NCBI GenBank assembly: GCA_018267825.1
Contig: JAFDXR010000018.1
Coordinates: 1 to 64,000, forward strand
DNA: 64,000 bases
DNA from: Bacteroidota bacterium
GTDB taxonomy: Bacteria; Bacteroidota; Bacteroidia; B-17B0; Aurantibacillaceae
Reading direction: 5' to 3'
In this document: one piece after another, positions 26,714 through 35,251 of the stretch
Position numbering within the stretch: the stretch's first letter is position 1
How the letters are laid out: every line of letters begins with the position of its first letter
Made by a program: the position numbers and the translations under genes
The notes under the pieces: model-generated
What the model was told of the DNA's origin: nothing
The model's database searches: none
The model's input: only the letters and a program-made list of their open reading frames with translations

Positions 26714-27283
26714 CTAATGTTTCTGTCGCTTCAGCCATAAACGGCGTTTTGCCTCCCGTTGTTGCCTGGCAGGTATAGGATTGTTTTTGATGAGGCCGTG
26801 TTTGGCTGCATAATTCAGCATATAGGCCCTTAGCTCATATAAATTTTCATATTGCTTGTTTGTATAAGTCAGGCTGTTCCTGCCTTTAAAATAGAGTGTC
26901 ATTTCCTGTTTGCTGCTGCTGTGTCCTGGCATATATAATTTGCCAATCATTTGACCTGCGGAATTAATGTTGAGGTCGCCCCAGGTTATATCTTCAAGGT
27001 CGGTTAACAGATAAGAACGTGATTTGCCAAATAAGAAAGGTTTAACAATGAGTTCTTTTGTTGTAATAGTGATAAACTCCTGTTGCGAATAATAGATTAA
27101 ACCCAGCACGGTGCAACAAAGCATAAAGACAAACTCGCAGGCAACGAAACGGCTGGCATCAAACGACTCGAATTGTTCCTTATCATTCATGGTCGTGCAA
27201 TTTGAACCTGCAATTAAACTTGCAAGAAGGAAAACCAAGGCCAGCAAAGCAATAGGCTGACGATTCAACCTGGATTTGATCAT
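26714..27283 (-). CDS. Membrane protein with PH-like domain, unknown function
   Basis: The 189-residue product has two N-terminal transmembrane segments (about 9-27 and 47-67), a soluble beta-rich part that resembles a bacterial PH-like domain (FITITTKELIVKPFLFGKSR, DLEDITWG), and a strongly basic tail (ARQQREAKRRLWLKRQKH). I do not recognise a named family with confidence. It starts 8 bp after the dxs stop, so it is probably cotranscribed with dxs. Confidence 0.7.
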   Translation of the reverse strand: MIKSRLNRQPIALLALVFLLASLIAGSNCTTMNDKEQFESFDASRFVACEFVFMLCCTVLGLIYYSQQEFITITTKELIVKPFLFGKSRSYLLTDLEDITWGDLNINSAGQMIGKLYMPGHSSSKQEMTLYFKGRNSLTYTNKQYENLYELRAYMLNYAAKHGLIKNNPIPARQQREAKRRLWLKRQKH

Positions 27284-27291
27284 GGAAAAAA

Positions 27292-29241
27292 CTATACAGC
27301 CATTTCATCCTGCTTCTCCAGCAGCATCTCACGCACGGTTTGCGCAATTTGTTTCGGAGAGAAACCACATTCTTCATAGAGTTCGGCGGGTTCACCATGC
27401 TCTATAAATTTATCAGGAATGCCAAGGCGTTTCACCTGGGCAGTATATCCGTGATCGGCCATAAATTCAAGTACAGCACTGCCAATACCCCCAATAATGC
27501 AGGCATCTTCGAGGGTGATTACTTTCTTATAACGGCTGAAAACTTCATGCAGAAGTGTTTCGTCGATCGGTTTGGCAAAACGCATGTCGTAATGCGCTAC
27601 GCTCACGCCCTCTGCTTCCAGTGCTTTGATCGCAATGGTAGCCAGGTTTCCGGCGGTACCCAGGCTCACAATGGCAATATCCTTACCATCCCTGATTTTA
27701 CGGCCTTTACCGATCTCCAGTTTTTTGAAAGGTGTTTTCCACTCTGCCATCACGCCATTACCGCGGGGGTAACGGATGCTGAACGGGCCTTGTATCTCAT
27801 CGAGTTGCGCCGTATACATGAGGTTGCGAAGTTCTTCCTCATTCATAGGAGCACTCACAATCATATTTGGTACACAACGGAAATAGGCAATATCAAAAGC
27901 GCCGTGGTGAGTAGGGCCATCGGCTCCTGCAAGGCCACCACGATCGAGGCATAATACCACTTTCAGATTCTGTAAAGCCACATCGTGCAATACCTGGTCG
28001 TAGGCACGCTGCATGAACGATGAATAAATATTACAGAAAGGCACTAATCCCTGGGTGGCTAAACCGGCACTGAACGTAACGGCATGCTGTTCGGCAATAC
28101 CCACGTCAAAAGCACGATCGGGCATAGCTTTCATCATGATGTTGAGTGAGCAGCCTGTTGGCATAGCCGGGGTAATACCCATGATCTTCGGGTTTTTTTC
28201 GGCCAGTTCCACAATGGTATGCCCGAAAACATCCTGGTATTTGGGTGGCTGTGGTTCTTTCGGAATTACCTTGATGATCTCTCCGGTGTCTTTGTTAAAG
28301 AGGCCCGGGGCATGCCATACGGTTTCATTTCCCTCTTCCGAAAACTTGTAGCCCTTTCCTTTTTTGGTAAGCACATGCAATAGTTTCGGGCCGGGAATAT
28401 CTTTCAGGTCGTTCAATACTTTGGTGAGGCGCACTACATCGTGGCCGTCAACCGGGCCGAAGTAGCGGAACTTGAATGATTCAAACAGGTTACTTTGTTT
28501 CAGGAGCGATGTCTTCACGGCATTCTCCATCTTACTGGCAATCTCCTGGGCATTCGGACCAAACTTGCTGATCTTGCCGAGCAGTTCCCAGATCTTATCC
28601 TTCGCTTTGTTGTACGTGTGCGACGTTGTTATGTCGGTGAGGTATTCTTTGAGTGCCCCTACATTGGGGTCAATACTCATACAATTGTCGTTGAGCACAA
28701 CCAGGAGGTTGGCATTTTCGACACCGGCGTGATTCAGCGCTTCAAAAGCCATACCGGCTGTCATGGCACCATCGCCAATAACAGCAATATGGTGCTTGTC
28801 TTTAAGGCCTTTGTATTTACTGGCAACGGCCATTCCCAAAGCACCACCGATAGAGGTAGAGGAGTGGCCCACGCCAAACGTGTCGTATTCGCTTTCGCTG
28901 CGTTTCGGAAAACCGCTGATGCCTTTGTAAATACGGTTGGTATGAAATACATCGCGGCGGCCGGTAATGATCTTATGACCATAAGCCTGGTGGCCAACAT
29001 CCCATACAAGCTGATCGTAGGGGGTGTTAAATACATAATGCAAAGCTGTGGTTAGTTCTACAACACCCAGGGAAGCCCCGAAGTGTCCACCTTTCACAGA
29101 TACAATATCGATGATAAACTGGCGTAATTCCTTGCAGAACTGTTCCAACTGATCTTCGTGCAATTTTTTGAGGTCAGCAGGACTATTAACTTTTGCGAGG
29201 AGTTCGCCTGCAACCACACCAGAGCCTTTCACAATTTCCAT
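27292..29241 (-). CDS. dxs: 1-deoxy-D-xylulose-5-phosphate synthase
   Basis: Thiamine-diphosphate enzyme that condenses pyruvate and glyceraldehyde-3-phosphate in the first step of the MEP isoprenoid pathway. The 649-residue product has the transketolase features VGHQAYGHKI, the TPP-binding motif GDGAMTAGMAFEAL...NDNCMS, and the C-terminal domain with GIAEQHAVTFSAGLA and RYPRGNG. Length is normal. A TATCTTTG -7 element ends 5 bases before the ATG. It heads a group of four leftward genes. Confidence 0.97.
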   Translation of the reverse strand: MEIVKGSGVVAGELLAKVNSPADLKKLHEDQLEQFCKELRQFIIDIVSVKGGHFGASLGVVELTTALHYVFNTPYDQLVWDVGHQAYGHKIITGRRDVFHTNRIYKGISGFPKRSESEYDTFGVGHSSTSIGGALGMAVASKYKGLKDKHHIAVIGDGAMTAGMAFEALNHAGVENANLLVVLNDNCMSIDPNVGALKEYLTDITTSHTYNKAKDKIWELLGKISKFGPNAQEIASKMENAVKTSLLKQSNLFESFKFRYFGPVDGHDVVRLTKVLNDLKDIPGPKLLHVLTKKGKGYKFSEEGNETVWHAPGLFNKDTGEIIKVIPKEPQPPKYQDVFGHTIVELAEKNPKIMGITPAMPTGCSLNIMMKAMPDRAFDVGIAEQHAVTFSAGLATQGLVPFCNIYSSFMQRAYDQVLHDVALQNLKVVLCLDRGGLAGADGPTHHGAFDIAYFRCVPNMIVSAPMNEEELRNLMYTAQLDEIQGPFSIRYPRGNGVMAEWKTPFKKLEIGKGRKIRDGKDIAIVSLGTAGNLATIAIKALEAEGVSVAHYDMRFAKPIDETLLHEVFSRYKKVITLEDACIIGGIGSAVLEFMADHGYTAQVKRLGIPDKFIEHGEPAELYEECGFSPKQIAQTVREMLLEKQDEMAV

Positions 29242-29246
29242 TGATA

Positions 29247-29254
29247 CAAAGATA
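29247..29254 (-). promoter_or_regulatory. -7 element for dxs
   Basis: TATCTTTG on the minus strand matches TAnnTTTG and is followed by TATCA and the dxs ATG, predicting a leaderless or nearly leaderless transcript. No clear -33 TTG at 19-23 bp. Confidence 0.45.
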
Positions 29255-29351
29255 AAATAAATTCCTGTGCGTAAAAACGTGCTTTTGAGGGAGTTATTAC
29301 GTACATTTCGTTAATCAAAGTTAATGTTTTTAACTCCAAAGACTTCTCCTC

Positions 29352-30272
29352 ATGCGTCTCTTTTTGACCTGCACCCTGTTGATTTTTACCTTGTTGGCTG
29401 GCGCACAACCCGCCAACCGCATCGATAAGCATGGCCGGAGGCAGGGTCGCTGGATCACCTATTACGACGATGCGAAGACAATTCCCTGTTTCAGGGGTCG
29501 GTTCCGCAACGACCGCCAGGTGGGAAGGGCATATCACTATCTGAGTGATGGTACCCTGGAACGCCGTGAAACGGAGCATTTCGGCCGGATAAAAACACGG
29601 TTTTATTACCCGGATGGCCGCTTGCGCAAAAAGGGAAATGCCCGCATCGTGGTTTTACCTGAAAAGATTCACTATTATTTTTATGGCCGCTGGAAAACCT
29701 ACGATGAAGCCGGGAAGCTTATCAAAACCGAAACATACAGCAATGGGGAACTTGTAAAAACGGAATACAACAAACGCCTGTATAAATTGAATGATAAACT
29801 CCGCGACACCCTCGTGGCCATTGACCGGGAGTTTGCCAAATGGAACAATAGCCTGGCCGACAGCCTGAACCACTACCGGAAAGATGCCTTGAAATGTGTG
29901 CAATTTAAACGGGAACTGGCTTTGCGCGACAGTGTATGTTTTGTGGAGCTGTTTCAGATCCTGGTAAGGCATGGCTATCCCACGGTTCAGGAAGTAGCCG
30001 ATGCCAGCCCGGTTCCCTTTTATATCCTGGGCTTTGCACCGGTGCCTATAAAGGAATTGTGCCTGCCTTATTTTATCAAGGCGGCCGATCATGGCGATAT
30101 TGAATGGAAATCGCTGGCCTTTTTTATAGATAAACTCCGCGTGGCTAAAGGCGAAAAACAGGTATATGGTACCCAGTTTTATTACGACAAAAACGAGAAA
30201 GAAGTGATCTACCCGGTGGAAGATCCCGACAACCTGCCACTGCGAAGGCAACAGGCAGGGTTTGTTGATTAA
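29352..30272 (+). CDS. MORN-like / DUF6624-like secreted protein
   Basis: The 306-residue product has a signal peptide (ends near LLAGAQPA). Residues ~25-120 carry MORN/YwqK-type repeats (KHGRRQGRWITYYDD, YHYLSDGTLERRE, YYPDGRLRKKGN, WKTYDEAGKLIKTE). The C-terminal ~150 residues resemble DUF6624 (DHGDIEWKSLAFFIDKLRV, YGTQFYYD, and an end LRRQQAGF). Both parts are common in Bacteroidota hypothetical proteins, but no biochemical role is known to me. It is divergent from dxs and is followed by a G/C-rich hairpin. Confidence 0.8.
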   Translation: MRLFLTCTLLIFTLLAGAQPANRIDKHGRRQGRWITYYDDAKTIPCFRGRFRNDRQVGRAYHYLSDGTLERRETEHFGRIKTRFYYPDGRLRKKGNARIVVLPEKIHYYFYGRWKTYDEAGKLIKTETYSNGELVKTEYNKRLYKLNDKLRDTLVAIDREFAKWNNSLADSLNHYRKDALKCVQFKRELALRDSVCFVELFQILVRHGYPTVQEVADASPVPFYILGFAPVPIKELCLPYFIKAADHGDIEWKSLAFFIDKLRVAKGEKQVYGTQFYYDKNEKEVIYPVEDPDNLPLRRQQAGFVD

Positions 30273-30334
30273 TCCCAGTGAAGCACAGCTGAAGGAGTGT
30301 TTGATAGTAATGACGCAGAGGGTTATAATCAGGG

Positions 30335-30357
30335 GCCTGGGGGGTTGCCCCCTCAAT
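30335..30357 (+). terminator. Possible terminator after the MORN/DUF6624 gene
   Basis: A run of six G (30339-30344) pairs with five C (30348-30352) around TTG, followed by TCAATTTAT. It lies about 65 bp after the stop codon. The T-tract is interrupted, so efficiency is uncertain. Confidence 0.45.
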
Positions 30358-30402
30358 TTATACGAATGAGCGAACAGTACTTTCCGGATCAGAAAAATCC
30401 TT

Positions 30403-30410
30403 TATATTTG
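30403..30410 (+). promoter_or_regulatory. -7 element for the lipoprotein/phosphatase operon
   Basis: TATATTTG fits TAnnTTTG and is followed by GTATCAG and the ATG at 30418. The spacing predicts a transcript starting at or beside the start codon. Confidence 0.5.
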
Positions 30411-30417
30411 GTATCAG

Positions 30418-31287
30418 ATGAGTCGTAATATAGTATACGCCTTTGCTTTTATCCTGGTTGTTCTGGCCTCCTGTAAAAAAACAGAAGAGGTTATTGTTCC
30501 CAATAATACAGCTCCACCGGATAACACAATTTCAAACGAGTCAATAGAGTCTTATTACAACCGCTTATATATTACCTTGCTTGGGCGCAAGCCCACGCCC
30601 ACAGAGGCTGATTCGGTAAAGACTCTTCTCACCGCAGCGCAGTTAAGCCTTAGTTCGAGGCAAAATCTGATACAGGGGCTACAAAATAAACCTGAATACC
30701 TGGCCAGCCTATACACCATTGCCCGTGCCGATTTGCTGAATGCCCTCGACACGAGTCAAATTACACTGTTCATTGCCATTTTTAATCAGCAGATTGCCGT
30801 GCCAAGTTATTCGAATGTTGCGGCCCTGCTGCAGGTGGAAGTAAACCGCTTAGTGGCCCTGCGCAATATACCTGCCGATCTGGCCAATCATAGCCTCACT
30901 CCCGAAGGCATGGAACGTCGTTGTATTGATAATTATTTTTACGATCAGCTGAACATGGGAACCGAAAACTTTGTCGTATCCTCGTTCCAGCATTTTCTGT
31001 TGAGGTATCCTTCTGCCGAGGAGCTCAGCAATGGAAAGCTAATGGTCGACGGCTTTGCATCCAACCTCTTTTATCAATCGGGCACTACCAAGAACGATTA
31101 CATGAATATCTTTTTTGCTTCGGATAATTTTAAAGAAGGCACCGCGCGCGAACTCTATAAACGTTACCTCTTTAAAGAACCAAGTACCACAAGGCTTTAC
31201 GACCTGACACAGTATTACAAACAACATCCGAATTACCAGGATTTGCAACGCGAAATTTTAAGTTCCGATGAATACACGTTTTATTAG
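30418..31287 (+). CDS. Lipoprotein with LGR-type repeats, unknown function
   Basis: The 289-residue product has a lipoprotein signal ending LVVLASC (Cys18 region). After a short linker, YYNRLYITLLGRKPTPTEAD resembles the start of DUF1549/DUF4214-like modules, and the C-terminus closes with ELYKRYLFKEP ... SSDEYTFY. This last module is similar to the end of the next protein (TSNEYRYY). It is the first gene of a five-gene operon ending at 34491 and overlaps the second gene by 20 bp. Confidence 0.78.
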   Translation: MSRNIVYAFAFILVVLASCKKTEEVIVPNNTAPPDNTISNESIESYYNRLYITLLGRKPTPTEADSVKTLLTAAQLSLSSRQNLIQGLQNKPEYLASLYTIARADLLNALDTSQITLFIAIFNQQIAVPSYSNVAALLQVEVNRLVALRNIPADLANHSLTPEGMERRCIDNYFYDQLNMGTENFVVSSFQHFLLRYPSAEELSNGKLMVDGFASNLFYQSGTTKNDYMNIFFASDNFKEGTARELYKRYLFKEPSTTRLYDLTQYYKQHPNYQDLQREILSSDEYTFY

Positions 31288-31774
31288 AGCAGGCCGCTAT
31301 GCATCTATAGCACTTCTTAGCCTGGTGTTGATTTTTACGGCCTGCCGCAAAAAGGAATACACCTATGAAGTGAATGGTGAGGAAGTGGTGAAGGATGGGG
31401 TAACAAAAACCAATCTTAAAACGGATGTGGAATTTATTTCCATTGCTTACTCCGATTTATTTGGCACAACCATTACCAACGATAAGCTGGTGAAACTGAA
31501 TATAGAGTATGATGCTTTCGGTGATAAGAAACTGATCGAAGACCTGATCGTTCGTAATTTCCTGAATGATCCTGCTGTACAACTGCCCACCAAGTCATAC
31601 ATGGATGCTAACCTGGATGCTTTTATCAGCGATACCTACAAAAAGTTTTTCAACCGCCTTCCGAATGAAATGGAGGCCTGGAACCTCAAAAAAATTATCT
31701 CGGCCGATAATACCATTACACCGGAGCTGGTGTATTATTCATTTATGACAAGCAACGAGTACCGTTATTATTAA
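31268..31774 (+). CDS. Small lipoprotein, paired with its neighbour
   Basis: The 168-residue product has a lipoprotein signal (LVLIFTAC, then basic residues RKKEY). The body contains YKKFFNRLPNEMEAWNLKKII and ends SNEYRYY, resembling the terminal module of the upstream lipoprotein. No catalytic motif is visible. It overlaps the upstream gene by 20 bp and is followed 4 bp later by the Tat-signal gene, so translation is likely coupled across the operon. Confidence 0.75.
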   Translation: MNTRFIRAGRYASIALLSLVLIFTACRKKEYTYEVNGEEVVKDGVTKTNLKTDVEFISIAYSDLFGTTITNDKLVKLNIEYDAFGDKKLIEDLIVRNFLNDPAVQLPTKSYMDANLDAFISDTYKKFFNRLPNEMEAWNLKKIISADNTITPELVYYSFMTSNEYRYY

Positions 31775-31778
31775 GTGC

Positions 31779-33101
31779 ATGGACAGGAGAAAATTCATTA
31801 AACGACTCGGACTGGCTGGCGCAGGTGTGCTGGCAAGCCCCTATATACTGCCGGCAAACCGCCTGTTTGCACAAACGGGTACACGTAAGGTGAATCACGT
31901 GGTTTTTTGCCTGTTTGCAGGCGGTGTCCGTAACTTTGAGTCGATGCAGAAAGCCGAAGGGAACCTGATGCCGAACATGTTGTCAGGCACCGAAAGTATT
32001 TCGGCCGATATTGCCGGGGCGATGGAAATACTGCCATCGCCGGCAGGACTGCCATTACAGAATTACGGCACACTCTTCAAGGAGTTTCGTTATGCCAGCG
32101 GACCAACCGGGCATTTCAACGGGCATACCACGGCCATGACCGGAGTATACACCACAACGGATCTCAACATCAAAGAACGCCCGGCCACGCCTACTATTTT
32201 TGAGTTTTACAGAAAACACAATACCACGTCCCAATCAGCGCTCAACAGCTGGTGGATTTCAGATGCCCTGGGAGCATACCCGGCATTGAATTACAGCAAG
32301 GACCTGAACTACGGACCAAAATACGGAGCCAATTTTTTGCAGCCTCTGTCGTTACTCAATTACAATGGCGCTACCTCCGAAGGCTATGTAACCCTGGCCC
32401 ATCCGCGGGAGTTCAATGTCGGTGAAAAACAATCGGCAGTGAAAATGCGCGAACATTTCGATGGGTTTTTCGGCGGGCAATACAACAGCCTCGATGCAGG
32501 CATTGTAAATACCGATGCAGATGCGGATCACATCAACCTGTTCATCAAAAATATCCTGACCCAGGCCAATGCAGGAGCTTACACCAATCCCTGGAACCTG
32601 ACAGCTTCCATGAGCAGCGATTTATACAATATGTATTTTGCCGAGCAGGTTATCCAGGAATTTAAACCGGAACTGCTGGTGGTAAATATGCAAGGCATTG
32701 ATATCTGTCACAGCAATTTCACCCAATATTGCAATAATATCCGCAAGGCCGATTATGCGCTGGCAACACTTTGGAACACTATACAATCAACGCCAGGTAT
32801 GGCCAATGATACGGTACTGATTGTGGCACCGGAACATGGACGTAACCTGAACTCAAACAGCATTGTAGATGCCTACGGACGATATGCGCTCGATCATACC
32901 AGCGACGCCACATCGCGCGAAATATTCTGCATGATGCTTGGTCCTGCGGGGGTGATCAAACAGAACCAGGTTATCAGTACGATAACGGGTGAGAGCGTTG
33001 ACATTATTCCAACTATTGCCGATCTGCTCGGATTCTATGATGATATACCGATGCAATATAAAGCACAAATGGGTCGTGTATTAACAGAAGCCTATGTATA
33101 A
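31779..33101 (+). CDS. Tat-exported DUF1501/alkaline-phosphatase-fold-like protein
   Basis: The 440-residue product starts with a twin-arginine signal (MDRRKFIKRLGLAGAGVLAS, then an LFA-type cleavage region). The mature part has the layout of DUF1501/sulfatase-like proteins: VNHVVFCLFAGGVRN near the start, GHFNGHTTAMTGVY, VVNMQGIDICHSNF, and near the end VLIVAPEHGRN with a late DIIPTIADLLG. The His/Asp positions could bind metal, but the exact family is inferred by eye. Known DUF1501 genes usually sit beside large cytochrome/DUF1800 or DUF1553 partners; here the partners are small lipoproteins. Confidence 0.78.
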   Translation: MDRRKFIKRLGLAGAGVLASPYILPANRLFAQTGTRKVNHVVFCLFAGGVRNFESMQKAEGNLMPNMLSGTESISADIAGAMEILPSPAGLPLQNYGTLFKEFRYASGPTGHFNGHTTAMTGVYTTTDLNIKERPATPTIFEFYRKHNTTSQSALNSWWISDALGAYPALNYSKDLNYGPKYGANFLQPLSLLNYNGATSEGYVTLAHPREFNVGEKQSAVKMREHFDGFFGGQYNSLDAGIVNTDADADHINLFIKNILTQANAGAYTNPWNLTASMSSDLYNMYFAEQVIQEFKPELLVVNMQGIDICHSNFTQYCNNIRKADYALATLWNTIQSTPGMANDTVLIVAPEHGRNLNSNSIVDAYGRYALDHTSDATSREIFCMMLGPAGVIKQNQVISTITGESVDIIPTIADLLGFYDDIPMQYKAQMGRVLTEAYV

Positions 33102-34026
33102 AAAACTGCTGCGATATAGTGTTTTACCGCTCACCATGTTTGTGGCTGTGTTGTGTCTCGATGCCTGCAAGAAAGAAAAGGCCCCGGCAAATCCTTACGA
33201 TTCGGTCGACTACAGCAATCATAGTCCGGCCGAGACCAGCCTCGATCCGAACAGTATACAGGGCATTCACAAAAACATACTGTCTGTAAAATGTGCCAAT
33301 CCCGGTTGCCACGACGGTCATTTCGAGCCTGATTTCAGAACCATTCAATCGTCGTATGCCACCATGGTATGGGCCAAACTGAAAAAGAACGACTCCCTCG
33401 GGACCTTTAAATACAGGGTTATCCCGGGTAATTACACCGCCTCCTGGTTTCACGAACGCCTCGTTACCACCAACCAGACACTGGGCCGCATGCCATTGTA
33501 TGCAAACCCCTTAAGCAGCAGTGAACTTCAGAACATCGAAACATGGATCAGCAATGGCGCGCGCGATATGTTTGGCAACAGTCCTGCATTTCCAAATAAC
33601 GAACCGCTGGTAAATGGCTATATTGCACTTAACAGTACGTATACGGTGCGTTTCGATACCACCCGCGAAAGCAATGTGTATTATAATTCGTTCCTGGTTC
33701 AGAACGGACAAACGGTTAATATCGTGGTTGGTGTTACCGACGATAGCACTGCCACCGGAAACCTCATTCACAACAAACTGAAACTATCGCTCGATAAGAA
33801 TGATTTTACGACGGCTCCGCTGGGCACCTATAATGGTACCGCCATTACGGCCAGTGGAGTCACCTATTGGATGTTTACATTCAGTACATCGGCTTTGCCG
33901 CAAAACCAGATTATTTTCATGCGCTATTATACGAATGATGGCAGCCATAGTAACGATACGCAGTTTCCGACCGACAATCTTCAATACGAATACAAAACCT
34001 ACTGGAGTTTTAAAGTCACACCATAA
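33094..34026 (+). CDS. Cytochrome c-like lipoprotein with CX4CH motif
   Basis: The 310-residue product has a lipoprotein signal (AVLCLDACKKEK). Residues ~60-155 resemble a cytochrome c domain: the heme-type motif is CANPGCH (CX4CH, not the usual CX2CH), and a possible axial Met follows in LGRMPLYANPLSSSELQNIETWISNGA, the pattern seen before the last helix of c-type domains. The remaining half (to 310) is beta-rich with no clear family. It overlaps the upstream stop by 8 bp. Heme binding is an inference; the spacing is unusual. Confidence 0.75.
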   Translation: MYKKLLRYSVLPLTMFVAVLCLDACKKEKAPANPYDSVDYSNHSPAETSLDPNSIQGIHKNILSVKCANPGCHDGHFEPDFRTIQSSYATMVWAKLKKNDSLGTFKYRVIPGNYTASWFHERLVTTNQTLGRMPLYANPLSSSELQNIETWISNGARDMFGNSPAFPNNEPLVNGYIALNSTYTVRFDTTRESNVYYNSFLVQNGQTVNIVVGVTDDSTATGNLIHNKLKLSLDKNDFTTAPLGTYNGTAITASGVTYWMFTFSTSALPQNQIIFMRYYTNDGSHSNDTQFPTDNLQYEYKTYWSFKVTP

Positions 34027-34032
34027 TATCAG

Positions 34033-34491
34033 ATGCGGAGAAAGACTATTAAAATATATACTGTTGTGTTGGCGCTCCTGGTGCTGGTTTCGGGCTGCAA
34101 GAAAAAGAAAAGCACGCTCAATACGGATGGTACACCCACCATTACCTTCGAGAGTATTTCGCCGGGTTCTGTCAAACAATTTCAGGATGCCATTACCATT
34201 CGCTTTTCCTATGCCGACTACGACGGCGATGTGGGGGAAAATGATCCCAATAAAACCAACCTCGTGGTAACTGATAGTCGTAATGGGGTAGCGTATAAGT
34301 ATCGTGTGAAACAGCTGGCTCCGAGTGGTTCATCCATTACCATAAAAGGAGAGCTCTATGTGCGGATCGATAATACCCTGATCACAAACGGATCGTCGAG
34401 TGAGAATGTGCATTATACATTGAAACTCGAAGACCGTGCCGGGCACTGGAGTAATGAAATAGAGACTTCGGAAATTACCGTTACCCAATAG
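34033..34491 (+). CDS. Small lipoprotein, beta-rich, unknown function
   Basis: The 152-residue product has a lipoprotein signal (LVLVSGCKKKKS) followed by a beta-sandwich-like sequence (ITIRFSYADYDGDVGENDPN, IETSEITVTQ). The DYDGDVGEND segment resembles a calcium-binding loop of Ig-like domains. Last gene of the five-gene operon, 6 bp after the cytochrome-like gene. Confidence 0.72.
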   Translation: MRRKTIKIYTVVLALLVLVSGCKKKKSTLNTDGTPTITFESISPGSVKQFQDAITIRFSYADYDGDVGENDPNKTNLVVTDSRNGVAYKYRVKQLAPSGSSITIKGELYVRIDNTLITNGSSSENVHYTLKLEDRAGHWSNEIETSEITVTQ

Positions 34492-34529
34492 AGAACATCC
34501 ATTCTTATTTTATTACAGTATCAATCTGT

Positions 34530-34815
34530 GAATGTTCTGATCTGTGTGAAAGAAAAAGAACTGGGATTGTGCGCTACGCTCGCAATGACGGGTTGAGTTG
34601 ATCTGCGTAAATCTGCGTAAATCTGCGTGATCTCAATAATCTGGAATTTTCTGTGTGAAAGAAATAGTACCGAGATTGCGCGCTACGCTTGCAATGACGG
34701 GTTGAGCGGATCTGTGTAAATCTGCGTGATCTCAATCTGCGATTTTCTGCGTGAAAGAAAAAGAACTGGGATTGCGCGCTACGCTCGCAATGACGGGTTG
34801 AGCGGATCTGCAACT
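34530..34815. repeat. Second patch of the 96-bp repeat family (about three units)
   Basis: AATGACGGGT starts at 34584, 34693 and 34789 (periods 109 and 96). Units share 'gatctgcgtgaatctgcgt'-type phrases, 'gtgaaagaaaaagaactggg' and 'attgcgcgctacgctcgcaa' with the array at 23.6 kb, but with a variant centre. The frame 34574-34813 is a translated repeat, not a gene. It fills most of the gap 34492-34820. Confidence 0.85.
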
Positions 34816-34820
34816 TCCGC

Positions 34821-35249
34821 TTAATCTACAGGATAGCCTTTTCCCTGCCAGTCTTCCACATAGCCATGTTCGATCTCAAGTACGCGGATATGCTTAAAAC
34901 CCTTTTCCTTTAAGGACTGGAAAGCAGGTCGTATATTGGGGCAGTTCTGGGAGGTGCAGCAACCGCAATATACCACGATGGCTTTGTTTTTGTCGCTGAT
35001 ACCGGCAATGGCCTCATTGAATTTCTGCAATCCCTTCGGATCACTGACGGCACCAATTTTTACAGCGCCTTTAATTTGTCCCATGGGGCCTACGTTATAA
35101 ACCAGTGGTTTATTGGCATTTGAAGGTTTTAATTCCTCTGCCAGTTGTTCGGGTTTCACGAGCTGTTCCTTTTTCCAGGGATCAACAGGTGTTTGCGCCA
35201 GGGCAATGGCTGCCGCAAAGAACAGTATACATGTATACAGGTGTTTCAT
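34821..35249 (-). CDS. Secreted rhodanese-like protein
   Basis: The 142-residue product has a signal peptide (ends near AIALAQ) and a single rhodanese-type domain with the active-site loop YCGCCTSQNCPNI, carrying several cysteines. The region LVYNVGPMGQIKGAVKIG fits the family's entry strand. The sulfurtransferase substrate is unknown, and the extra cysteines are notable. It starts 2 bp after the EVE gene stop, so the two are probably cotranscribed. Confidence 0.85.
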   Translation of the reverse strand: MKHLYTCILFFAAAIALAQTPVDPWKKEQLVKPEQLAEELKPSNANKPLVYNVGPMGQIKGAVKIGAVSDPKGLQKFNEAIAGISDKNKAIVVYCGCCTSQNCPNIRPAFQSLKEKGFKHIRVLEIEHGYVEDWQGKGYPVD

Positions 35250-35251
35250 GA

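Noticed and set aside
34574-34813. 79-codon minus-strand frame in the second repeat patch
   Set aside because: It is the same translated-repeat artefact; the sequence reads as repeated HCERSAQS / RRFTQIR strings.
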